DNA from: Frigoribacterium sp. ACAM 257
Lineage (GTDB): Bacteria > Actinomycetota > Actinomycetes > Actinomycetales > Microbacteriaceae
Length of the DNA stretch: 64,000 nt
Direction: 5' to 3'
Assembly: GCF_007954365.1 (NCBI RefSeq)
Contig: NZ_VOLO01000001.1
Location: 1,178,001-1,242,000, forward strand
Shown here piece by piece: positions 46,194-53,811 of this stretch (position 1 is its first letter; each line of letters begins with the position of its first letter). A model generated the notes under the pieces. The model made no database searches and was not told where the DNA came from. It saw nothing but the letters and a program-made list of their open reading frames with translations. Position numbers and translations under genes: made by a program.

Positions 46194-46859
46194 TCACTCG
46201 TGCCCCGGCCGGGCGGCCGCCTCGCGGGCCCGTGCCTCCCGGAGGCGCCGGAGCACCTCGACCCGGTGCCGCTGCTCCTCGAGCGCCTGGCCCAGCGACT
46301 GGTCGCGGCGCAGCGAGTCGCGGGACTCGAGCAGGGCGCGGGCCGTCGCGACGTCCTCGCCGGCGGGGAGCTGCCCGCTCCAGAACAGGAACGTCCGCGC
46401 CGCCTCGTCGCGCCGTTCGGCGTCGGCGAGCCACTCGCGCGGATCGACGACGGGGGCCAGCCGCCAGGCCATGGCCGCGAGCACGCGGGCGGCCGCCCAG
46501 GGCAGGAGGCGCGGGTCGGTCGGGCCCAGGTCGTCCTCGCTCGCCCAGGTCCACAGTGCCACGGCCGCCCCGCGTCGGGCCGCGTCGTGACGGTCGGCGT
46601 CGACGAGGGCCGCGACCTCGGCCGCCTGACGAGCCGGGGCGGAGAGCGGGGCGAGCGGATCGGGCACGAGCTCGTCGAGCACGTCGCCGACGAGAGCGCG
46701 CACGGACAATCCGGGCTCGAGGAAGCTCCGGGGCACGGCCGAGATCCGCCGGGCGACCTCGTCGATCGGCGGGCCGGGGGCGAGCCGCCGCCAGAGCTCT
46801 TCCTCGTCGTCGTCCCGCGCGAGCCAGCGGCCGAGCGGGGTCGTGTCGTCAGCAGCCAC
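46194..46859 (-). CDS. Protein of unknown function in the MoxR/vWA operon
   Basis: 221 residues, not recognised. Acidic start (MAADDTTPLGRWLARDDDEEELWRRL), Ala-rich helical body (ARRGAAVALWTWASED, ARVLAAMAWRLAPVVDPREW) and a coiled-coil-like end (EEQRHRVEVLRRLREARARE). No membrane segment. The GTG at 46859 overlaps the vWA stop by 11 bases. It may be an adaptor for its operon partners; that is inference. Confidence 0.7.
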   Translation of the reverse strand: MAADDTTPLGRWLARDDDEEELWRRLAPGPPIDEVARRISAVPRSFLEPGLSVRALVGDVLDELVPDPLAPLSAPARQAAEVAALVDADRHDAARRGAAVALWTWASEDDLGPTDPRLLPWAAARVLAAMAWRLAPVVDPREWLADAERRDEAARTFLFWSGQLPAGEDVATARALLESRDSLRRDQSLGQALEEQRHRVEVLRRLREARAREAAARPGHE

Positions 46860-48984
46860 GGGTCTCCTCGGGTCGACGGGGCGGGTCGGCGAGGACGGCC
46901 GCGAGCTCCGCGCAGAGGCGGGGCGCGTCCTCGACGCCGGGCAGGACCCGCACGTCGTAGCCCGCCGCCTCGGCCTGCTCCGTCATCGCCGGCGACGCGC
47001 CGAGCACGACCAGCGTGGCGGTGTCGAGCACCCGGCGCACCCGGGGCGCGACCCCGGACAGCTTCGGCTGGCCCGCGCCGAACATCGAGGCCAGCCCGTC
47101 GTCGGACAGGACGACGAGGTGCCGGCGCACCGCGGGGTCGAGCCGGGTGCCCCGGTACCGGGAGGCGAGCAGGTCGAGCGGGAACGTGGTGCCGCCGCCG
47201 AAGAACGTGGTGAGGTCGCGGAGGGCCTCGACGCGGTCACGAGTGGGGCGGACTCCCCCGGCGACCTGTCCGGGGCTCGAGAACGAGGTGACGCGCACTC
47301 GTCCTCCCCCGCGCAGGACGGACAGCACGAGGATCGTCCCCGCCACGAGGGCGGCCGAGCCGCGCTCCGGCCCGGGCATCGAGCCTGACGAGTCGACCCA
47401 CAGGTCGAGCTCGATCCCCTCCCGCCGGGGCGGCGGCGCGTCCGCCAGCGTGTCGCGTCGGCGGGTGGTCACGCCCGGCACGACGACTGGGGAGCGGGAC
47501 AGGGTGGCGACCCAGTCGAGGTCGTCGACGTCGTCGCCGAGCTGCCACGACTCCAGGGCTCCGGGGATCGTGTCGTCGGGGTCGCTGCCGAGCAGGGCCG
47601 GCTGCGTCAACGGCCGGACCCAGCGCCGAGCCTCGGCGAGGTACCAGGCCGCGACCACACCGTCGGCGTCGGTGCTGCGCCAGAGCCGGAGGGTCTCTGC
47701 CAGTCCGTAGGCCTGGCCCTCGGCCAGGTCCCGCGGCGCCGCCACGGCCTCGACCTCGTCGCCCTCGTCGCCCTCGCCGCCCTCGCCGTCCGTCGGGTCC
47801 GCACCGTCGCCGCGGGCCGCCGCCGCCTTCTCGGCTGCTCGCCTCCCTGCGGCCACGCCGGGGTGCTCGGGGACGACCCGCAGGCGCGGGTCGCCGAGCA
47901 CTGCCTCCAGCTCGGCGGCCGTCGGGACGCCCTCCGAGGAGGGACCGCCGCAGCCCTCCCCGGCAGACGGCCTGCTCGTCGGCCCTGCCCCCGGTGCCTG
48001 GTCGCCCTGACGTGTCCGGAGCACGGCGTAGGGAGCGAGGACCATGCCCGCGGGCAGGGCGCCCGACACGGGGTCGTCGGCGAAGCGACGCACCACGTCG
48101 GCGAGGAACTCGGCGTCGGGCCCCGGCGTCAGCATGCTGAGCTGCACGAGCTCGGCTCGCGCGATCACGGCGTCCTCCGCCGCCGCCTCGGCGAGTTCGT
48201 CGGCGGACGGCTCCGACGGCTCGGCAGGCTCCGACGGCTCGGCAGGCTCGGACGGCTCGGCAGGCTCGGACGACGGGCCGGGGGCGACGGCCCGCCGTGC
48301 GGCCGCCGCCGCACCGGCCGCGAGGTCGCCACGCTCCGCGTCGCCGAGCACATCGGGCGGCGAGACGTCGCAGAACGTGCCGGGCGGCAGCGACCACAGC
48401 AGCTCGTGGGTGCGGCAGTACACCCACCAGAGGGGTGACGAGTCGCCGCCCGGGCCGTTCAGCAGGCGCCACAGCGCGATCAGGTCCGGCTCGTCGGCTG
48501 TCCTGCCCGACCGCGCGGCCCGTCGCCGTTGCAGGCGCGCGACCCTCGCGTTGATCAGGAGGTCCTCCCAGAGGTTGGCCAGCTCGTGAGCCTCGGCCGG
48601 GTCGGACGGGCGCCGCCTGACCTCGCCGTGCCACGAGTCGAGCGCCGAGAGGGCCCTCGCCATCTGCTGGACGACCTTGAACCCGTCGAGGCGCGTGCTC
48701 GGCGCGACGACGTGGTGGCCGATCTCGTGGGCGAGGATCGACGAGAGGTGTCGCTCGGCCCCGATGCGCTCGACGAGCGCGAGGTCGACGGTGACCTCGC
48801 TGGGGAACTGGAACCAGGCGAAGCTCGACTCACCGGCGTCGGCGACGAACACAGGGTCGTGCAGGTCGACGCCCCAGAGCTCCAGCGCGTCGAGCCACGC
48901 GGCCCGCTGCCGAGGCGTCGGCGGCACGGCAGCCCCGGCGAGGGCCTGGCGCCCTGCTGGCGACCTCGTCCCCGGGGCGGTCAC
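46849..48984 (-). CDS. HEIGHH metallopeptidase-like / vWA-domain protein
   Basis: 711 residues. An N-terminal zincin-like motif HEIGHH (86-91), a helical region, a Ser-Glu-Pro repeat linker encoded by three 18-base repeats, an acidic linker, and a C-terminal vWA domain with MIDAS DSSGS (about 531-535), a Thr in FFGGGTTF and an Asp in VLSDDG. Similar peptidase plus vWA proteins (DUF2201-like) pair with MoxR ATPases. I chose the GTG at 48984, which overlaps the upstream stop as GTGA; an ATG at 49020 is an alternative. Confidence 0.8.
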   Translation of the reverse strand: MTAPGTRSPAGRQALAGAAVPPTPRQRAAWLDALELWGVDLHDPVFVADAGESSFAWFQFPSEVTVDLALVERIGAERHLSSILAHEIGHHVVAPSTRLDGFKVVQQMARALSALDSWHGEVRRRPSDPAEAHELANLWEDLLINARVARLQRRRAARSGRTADEPDLIALWRLLNGPGGDSSPLWWVYCRTHELLWSLPPGTFCDVSPPDVLGDAERGDLAAGAAAAARRAVAPGPSSEPAEPSEPAEPSEPAEPSEPSADELAEAAAEDAVIARAELVQLSMLTPGPDAEFLADVVRRFADDPVSGALPAGMVLAPYAVLRTRQGDQAPGAGPTSRPSAGEGCGGPSSEGVPTAAELEAVLGDPRLRVVPEHPGVAAGRRAAEKAAAARGDGADPTDGEGGEGDEGDEVEAVAAPRDLAEGQAYGLAETLRLWRSTDADGVVAAWYLAEARRWVRPLTQPALLGSDPDDTIPGALESWQLGDDVDDLDWVATLSRSPVVVPGVTTRRRDTLADAPPPRREGIELDLWVDSSGSMPGPERGSAALVAGTILVLSVLRGGGRVRVTSFSSPGQVAGGVRPTRDRVEALRDLTTFFGGGTTFPLDLLASRYRGTRLDPAVRRHLVVLSDDGLASMFGAGQPKLSGVAPRVRRVLDTATLVVLGASPAMTEQAEAAGYDVRVLPGVEDAPRLCAELAAVLADPPRRPEETRGC
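48218..48271 (-). repeat. Three 18-bp in-frame repeats in the vWA gene linker
   Basis: Three tandem units of 18 bases (plus-strand start GGCTCGGCAGGCTC) encode Ser/Glu/Pro/Ala repeats of the form SEPAEP. Units differ by one base. Length variation between strains would be expected. Confidence 0.75.
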
Positions 48985-49727
48985 GACGCCTCCACCAGGA
49001 ATGCCAGGCAGCTCGTCCATCGCAGGAGCACCGACGACCGCGCCTGGGCCACGGTGCCCCGCCGTCCTCCGCCGTCGGGGATCGCGAGGCCCGCCGGGAC
49101 GTCGTCGGCGATCAGGACGAGGCTGTGGCCGAAGACGTCCGCGTCGAGCCGCCAGAGCTGGCTGCCCTCGGGCGGCCCGTCGACGCCCGGCTCAGGGGCC
49201 ACCCAGAGGAGGTGGGCGCCGGCCTCGTCGAGCGGGGTCGTCCACTGCGGACGTGCCTGCCACGGCCCGCCCAGGCCACGGAACCCGCCCACGCGCGCTA
49301 TGAGCCCGCCGGGCCGGCCGGGCGGCCACGCGAACGGGTCGGTGCGCTGCCCCTCGGCGAACGCGTCGAGGCGCGCCGCGTCGAGGCCGAGCGCGGCCGC
49401 GGCGGCCTCCGGCGAGGGCAGTTCGTCGTCGCCCCCACCGCCGAGCACCCGGTCCAGCCGCGCCAGAGCGTCCGCGCGCAGTCCGACGACCCCCGAGCGC
49501 CAGGCCGCGAGGGCCGAGAGGTCGCGGTGCCCCTGCTCGGGCCTGGACGACGACCGCTGCACGGCGAGCGCGGCCGTCAGCACGTGCCGCCAGCGAGTCG
49601 CGTCGCCGCCCCAGGCGACCGTGTTCCGTTCGGCACGCTCGGCGTCGAGGCCGGCGGCGAGACGAGGAGGCGCCGAGCCGTCGACGAGGACGCCGTCGTC
49701 CACGACGTGGCCCGCCCGGTGCGTCAC
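48981..49727 (-). CDS. Protein of unknown function between moxR and the vWA gene
   Basis: 248 residues, not recognised. Segments: VTHRAGHVVDDGVLVDG, WRHVLTAALAVQR, LPSPEAAAAALGLDAARLDAF, PEPGVDGPPEGSQLWRLDAD and RSSVLLRWTSCLAFLVEAS. No signal peptide or helix-turn-helix is evident. GTG overlaps the moxR stop (GTGA) and its stop overlaps the vWA start (GTGA), so it is tightly coupled and probably works with them. Confidence 0.72.
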   Translation of the reverse strand: MTHRAGHVVDDGVLVDGSAPPRLAAGLDAERAERNTVAWGGDATRWRHVLTAALAVQRSSSRPEQGHRDLSALAAWRSGVVGLRADALARLDRVLGGGGDDELPSPEAAAAALGLDAARLDAFAEGQRTDPFAWPPGRPGGLIARVGGFRGLGGPWQARPQWTTPLDEAGAHLLWVAPEPGVDGPPEGSQLWRLDADVFGHSLVLIADDVPAGLAIPDGGGRRGTVAQARSSVLLRWTSCLAFLVEAS

Positions 49728-51304
49728 GACCGGCCGCCCTCGAGCCAGGCGAGGTAGCCGGTGTACCGCTGGTGCACGTACTTGAGGGCGACGAGGTCGT
49801 CGTAGTGGCGACCGTAGAGCTTGCCGGCGCCGGCGATCGCGGTGATCAGCGCCTCCACGGCCGTCAGGCGGCGGGACGCCTCGACCCGGTCGACCCCGTC
49901 GAGCCCGCGTCCGAGCTGGGCGAGCAGCTCGGCCACCGGGTCGTCGCCGTCGCGGTCGAGGGCGGTGTACTGGCGGCAGCTCTGCTCGAACAGGTCGGCC
50001 AGCCAGCTCACGGCGTCGGCGGCGAGCTCGCGGTCGGTGCCCTCGTCGAAGCGGGGGTGCTGGGGATTCGGCAGCAGCTTGCCGCGCAGGGCGAAGGGCA
50101 GCACCGCCGCGACGTCGTCGAGGCCGACCTCGGCGCGGCCGCGGAAGAAGGCCATCGCCTTCGCGTAGCCGACCAGGGTCTGCAGGGCACGCACGGAGAG
50201 GCTGTTGACGGTCTGCGCCCCGAGGTCGACGGCGAGGTCGGCCCCCGTGTTCTCGTCGACGACGTCGGGGACGCGACCGCCCCCGGTCGTCACCGTGTCC
50301 TTCGTGCGGTACTCGAACCGACGGCCGCCGTGCTGCACGAACTCGAAGTGGCTGGAGAAGAACTCGATCCGGCGCCGTACCGAGGCGGGGATCGGCACGG
50401 CCCGCACCGCGGCGCGCAGCCGCGACTGCTCGTCGGGCGAGAGCACGAGCTCGGCGGGCACGTGGTCCTCCGGCTTCTCGCCGGCCTCGACCCGGGCGAC
50501 CAGCTCGTCGAGGAACCGGCTGTTGAAGCCGAGCGCGGCCACGGTGACGTCCATCCGGTCGCGGAGCGCCTGGATGACGGGGAACGTGCCGCCGCCTCCG
50601 TCGTCGTTCGCGGTGAAGAACCAGCTCTCGACGCCCGACGGCGGCGTCGTCGAGCGCACCTGGTCGTGGCTCTCGACGTAGCTCTCGGCGACCATGGTGA
50701 GCAGGGCGGACTGCGTCTTGGTGGGGATGCGGTTGTACTCGTCGACGATCTTGACGGGCTCGGTGAGCCAGCCGCGCCAGGCGACGTTGACCTCGTCGAG
50801 GCTCGCCGCCTGCACGAGGTCGCGCGGCAGGGGCAGCCCGACGAGGTCGCTGACGGTCAGCTGCGGCTGGCCCTGCTGCACGTGCCTGCGCACGTCGGCG
50901 GGCGTCGAGCCGGCGAGCACGCCCATCAACACGGCGAGGGTCGTCTTGCCGCGGCCCGGCCCGCCGACGAGCAGGCACTTGCCGCCCACGGCGAGCGTGA
51001 GCAGGGGCAGCAGCACGTTCGACGAGTACGACTGCTCGGTCGGCAGGTCGAGCGTCGCGCCGGCGTCGCCGAGGGTGAAGGACACCGGGCTGCCCGACGA
51101 GAACTCGACGTCGTAGAACGGCGAGATGACCGCCTGGTTGACGAGCCAGTAGTAGGCGCGGCGCAGCTTCTCGTCGAGCGGCTCGGGCCCCGCGAGCGAG
51201 CCGTCCGGCTCGGCGAAGAGATCGTCCGCCGTCAGGTCGTGCGGCGGCCCCGGCGGGACCTGCCGGGTCGGCGACTGCGAAAGACGGTTCCAGCGATCCC
51301 CCAT
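49724..51304 (-). CDS. MoxR-family AAA+ ATPase
   Basis: 526 residues. Walker A GGPGRGKTT at 114-122, Walker B IVDEYNR with Asp188-Glu189, sensor 1-like SWFFTANDD, and a C-terminal helical part. MoxR ATPases act as chaperones that work with vWA proteins to insert metals or assemble complexes. ATG at 51304 is preceded by TAGGCT at leaderless spacing. It is first in an operon of five coupled genes. Confidence 0.85.
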   Translation of the reverse strand: MGDRWNRLSQSPTRQVPPGPPHDLTADDLFAEPDGSLAGPEPLDEKLRRAYYWLVNQAVISPFYDVEFSSGSPVSFTLGDAGATLDLPTEQSYSSNVLLPLLTLAVGGKCLLVGGPGRGKTTLAVLMGVLAGSTPADVRRHVQQGQPQLTVSDLVGLPLPRDLVQAASLDEVNVAWRGWLTEPVKIVDEYNRIPTKTQSALLTMVAESYVESHDQVRSTTPPSGVESWFFTANDDGGGGTFPVIQALRDRMDVTVAALGFNSRFLDELVARVEAGEKPEDHVPAELVLSPDEQSRLRAAVRAVPIPASVRRRIEFFSSHFEFVQHGGRRFEYRTKDTVTTGGGRVPDVVDENTGADLAVDLGAQTVNSLSVRALQTLVGYAKAMAFFRGRAEVGLDDVAAVLPFALRGKLLPNPQHPRFDEGTDRELAADAVSWLADLFEQSCRQYTALDRDGDDPVAELLAQLGRGLDGVDRVEASRRLTAVEALITAIAGAGKLYGRHYDDLVALKYVHQRYTGYLAWLEGGRS

Positions 51305-51316
51305 GTCGGCAGCCTA
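51305..51316 (-). promoter_or_regulatory. -10 box TAGGCT, leaderless-type promoter of moxR overlapping the nadR stop
   Basis: Minus strand TAGGCT (51311-51316), 6 bases, then ATG at 51304. The first three bases are the TAG stop codon of nadR. Confidence 0.55.
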
Positions 51317-52402
51317 GCCGCGGCCCGACGCGTCGTGCAGCCGGTCGGCCTGCGCCTGCTGCTCGAGGGGCAGGGCGAAGCGGAGCGCCCCGGCCACGGC
51401 CTCCTCGACCAGGGGGACGGCAGCCGCGACGCGCTCGGCGACGCTGCCGCGCACCTCCGTCCAGGGCACCGGCTGCGCCGTCAGGACGTCGCGGAAGCGC
51501 TGCTGCATGTCGTGCCTCAGGTGCTCGCCGTCGCGCATCCCGTCGTCGACGAAGGGGATCTCGTCACCCGAGAGCAGGTAGAGCACGGGCCGGTGCTGCG
51601 CGGCCCTCGCCCACAGCGCCTCGGGCGCAGGGCCGACGTAGCGCTCGTGCCAGACCGCCGTCGCCAGCACGTCCGTGTCGCAGACGAGCAGGGGACGGGG
51701 CACGCGGCGGCGCGCGGCGTCCTCCCACCCGATCTGTCGGTCGACGATCAGCTCGAACTCGTCGCTCCGCCAGGGCGCGTCGAGCCCGCCGTCGCGGACC
51801 TCGCTGTGCAGTCGTCCGTACTCGGGCACCCAGTCGGTGCCGAGGGCCCTGGCCAGGGCCTCAGCCAGGGTCGTCGACCCGGTCGACTCGGCGCCGAGCA
51901 CGACGACGCGCGGCGTCAGCCAGGCGCGGACGGACGGCGCGAGCGCCCACCAGAGCGCCGCCGGGTCGGCCCGGACCGCCGTGCCCGAGACCGGGTGCAG
52001 CATGCGTCCCGCGTCGACCTGCACCCAGGAGGCGCCGAGCCGGTCGGCGAGCTCGCTCCCGTACCCGTCGCTCGAGAACACGGCGTCGACGGGCCGGTCG
52101 AGCAGGCCCTCGATGACCACCATGTGCTCGGCCCACGCCGCGTCCGACCCGAAGTCGACCGGCGCGTCGTCCACGGCGGCGACGACGCGGGCGGTCGGGT
52201 GCTCCTCGCGGAGCCAGTCGGCCCGCACCTCGAGCGGGATGGACTCGACGGTGGCGCCGAGCACCTGGACGGTCACGCGGCGACACTGCTGCAGGGCTGT
52301 CCGGACCAGGTGCTGGTGGCCGACGTGCAGGGGATAGAACTTGCCGAGGACGAGACCGTGCTCGAAGCGCGGCCCGGGCGCCGAGGAGGCGGTGCCGGCC
52401 AC
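51314..52402 (-). CDS. nadR: NadR-like NMN adenylyltransferase / ribosylnicotinamide kinase
   Basis: 362 residues. N-terminal nucleotidyltransferase: LVLGKFYPLHVGHQHLVR (HxGH). C-terminal kinase-like domain: VVVLGAESTGSTTLAEALARALG, where Ser stands where the P-loop Lys normally lies, and EYGRLHSEVRD. With PnuC it would salvage nicotinamide riboside. GTG at 52402 follows the pnuC stop by one base. No DNA-binding N-terminus is present, unlike enterobacterial NadR. Confidence 0.85.
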   Translation of the reverse strand: MAGTASSAPGPRFEHGLVLGKFYPLHVGHQHLVRTALQQCRRVTVQVLGATVESIPLEVRADWLREEHPTARVVAAVDDAPVDFGSDAAWAEHMVVIEGLLDRPVDAVFSSDGYGSELADRLGASWVQVDAGRMLHPVSGTAVRADPAALWWALAPSVRAWLTPRVVVLGAESTGSTTLAEALARALGTDWVPEYGRLHSEVRDGGLDAPWRSDEFELIVDRQIGWEDAARRRVPRPLLVCDTDVLATAVWHERYVGPAPEALWARAAQHRPVLYLLSGDEIPFVDDGMRDGEHLRHDMQQRFRDVLTAQPVPWTEVRGSVAERVAAAVPLVEEAVAGALRFALPLEQQAQADRLHDASGRG

Positions 52403-52403
52403 G

Positions 52404-53033
52404 TCAGGGCGCCGCGGGGGCAGGCTGCGCGACCCGCGCCTCCTGCGGGTCGACGGCCTGCTGGAGGCGGCGGGCACGACGCCAGCCGACGAAGCCCGTC
52501 ACGCAGAGGGCGATGAACAGCAGGTAGAGGGCGCCCGTGATCCAGAGGCCCTTGACCAGGTACAGGCCGATGTAGGCGACGTCGACGGCGATCCAGACGA
52601 ACCAGTTCTCGATCCAGCGCCGGTTGAGCATGTACTGCGCCACGAGGCTGACGGTCGTCGTCGAGGCGTCGGCGACCTGCGTGGTCGAGTCGGTGAACGA
52701 CGTCAGCACCCAGGTGAGCAGCAAGGTGCCCGCGACCGCCGCGACGAGGAGGGGCAGCCAGGCTCGGCGGGGCGTGCGCACGACGAGCGCCCGGTGGTCG
52801 TCGGCCCGGTGCCGGGCCCAGCCGATCCAGCCCGTGACGCCGAGCACGAAGTAGACGACCTGCAGGCCCGCGTCGGCGTAGAGCGCGTTCTCGACGAAGA
52901 GCACGACGAACACGACGTTGTTCGCGATGCCGATCGGGAACGTCCAGATGTTCCGCCTCGCCGCCAGCAGCACGCAGAGGGCGCCGGTGACGAAGCCGAG
53001 CACCTCGCTCCAGTTCTCGATCAACCAGCCCAT
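52404..53033 (-). CDS. pnuC: PnuC nicotinamide riboside transporter
   Basis: 209 residues with about six to seven hydrophobic segments. Signatures ARRNIWTFPIGIANNVVF and NRRWIENWFVWIAVDVAYIGLYLVKG are broken into the usual PnuC pattern (W-x3-N substrate motif). It imports nicotinamide riboside, trapped by the NadR kinase encoded next. ATG at 53033. Confidence 0.93.
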   Translation of the reverse strand: MGWLIENWSEVLGFVTGALCVLLAARRNIWTFPIGIANNVVFVVLFVENALYADAGLQVVYFVLGVTGWIGWARHRADDHRALVVRTPRRAWLPLLVAAVAGTLLLTWVLTSFTDSTTQVADASTTTVSLVAQYMLNRRWIENWFVWIAVDVAYIGLYLVKGLWITGALYLLFIALCVTGFVGWRRARRLQQAVDPQEARVAQPAPAAP

Positions 53034-53047
53034 GGAGGTCGATCCTA
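53034..53047 (-). promoter_or_regulatory. -10 box TAGGAT, likely leaderless promoter of pnuC
   Basis: Minus strand TAGGAT (53042-53047), 8 bases, then ATG at 53033. No NAD-type riboswitch fits in such a leader. Confidence 0.45.
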
Positions 53048-53110
53048 GGGGCCGCCGAGAGGCCGGGCAGACCGATCGGTCGCGCTGGGCGGCGGCGCTG
53101 GACGGCGGCG

Positions 53111-53512
53111 CTAGACGGCGGCGCTGCGCCCGGGCGACCCGAATCGGATCGAGACGTCCACGCGCCACGCCTTCGGCTCGCCCGCGACGTGGGTGGTGCC
53201 GACGAAGCGCAGGCGCTCCCCCGCCGCCAGGCTGAGCTGGCCGTGCACGTCGAGCGACTCGCCGAGCCAGAACGAGATCTCGTGCTCGTCGAGCAGGTCG
53301 TCGTCCACCGTGACGCCGAAGCTGGCGCCGTCGAACTTCAGGGGCACGTCGCGGAACTCGAGCCGCGGGGCGTCGTCCGACCAGTCGGCCACCTCGGGCA
53401 CCCGGGCCGCGACGATCGTCGCGTCGACGACCCCGTCGCTGCCCATGGTCACCGAGGAGGCGCGCAGGTCGACCCCGAGGTCGTCGCCGTCGATCCGGAA
53501 GCGGTTCTCCAC
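53111..53512 (-). CDS. Small protein of unknown function
   Basis: 133 residues, not recognised. It starts MENRFRIDGDDLGVDLRAS and looks beta-rich (ATIVAARVPEVADW, LEFRDVPLKFDGASFGVTVDDDLL), ending KAWRVDVSIRFGSPGRSAAV. No signal peptide. The GTG at 53512 was chosen because a TAGCGT box lies seven bases upstream; longer starts to 53548 are open but would cross that box. Confidence 0.6.
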   Translation of the reverse strand: MENRFRIDGDDLGVDLRASSVTMGSDGVVDATIVAARVPEVADWSDDAPRLEFRDVPLKFDGASFGVTVDDDLLDEHEISFWLGESLDVHGQLSLAAGERLRFVGTTHVAGEPKAWRVDVSIRFGSPGRSAAV

Positions 53513-53525
53513 GGGTCCCACGCTA
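53513..53525 (-). promoter_or_regulatory. -10 box TAGCGT, likely leaderless promoter
   Basis: Minus strand TAGCGT (53520-53525), 7 bases, then GTG at 53512. Confidence 0.45.
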
Positions 53526-53582
53526 GCGGCGCCTCCTCGTCTCGTCACCTGCGATCTCTGCGGCAGCGGCTGCCGTGACTCG

Positions 53583-53656
53583 GTCGAGGGCGGGTGTTCC
53601 GGGCCGAGGGCGGGTCAGCGGCGGCCCGCCCTCGACCCGGAATGCCCGCCCTCGAC
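53583..53656. repeat. A-B-A palindromic intergenic element, copy 2
   Basis: Left arm 53583-53614 and right arm 53625-53656 pair over 32 bases with three mismatches, loop of 10 bases. Each arm is GTCGAGGGCGGG, a middle holding TTCCGG, and again a near copy of the first block. It shares the blocks GTCGAGGGCGGG and ATTCCGG/CCGGAAT with copy 1 at 42288. The rest of the roughly 300-base gap holds nothing else clear. Confidence 0.8.
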
Positions 53657-53811
53657 GATGAGAGAGGGCCAGACGGTGTGTGGTCGCCGATGCACGGGCG
53701 GCCTGGAGGAGCGCGGCCGGGTCCGGATGACTGGAGGAACGCAACCGAGACGCGGAGCGCAGCAGGAACGCGGGCGGAATGCAGGAGGCGGTGCATGCGT
53801 TGGCATCGAAC

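Noticed and set aside
42923-46960. Open frame of over 1300 codons on the plus strand
   Set aside because: It runs antisense or out of frame over LysR, MFS, ligase and operon genes that have clear homology; long shadow frames are common in GC-rich DNA.
44798-51304. MoxR/vWA operon as a known phage-defence island
   Set aside because: There is no nuclease, reverse transcriptase, TIR or toxin-like gene in the operon, and base composition matches the surroundings, so defence is not supported.
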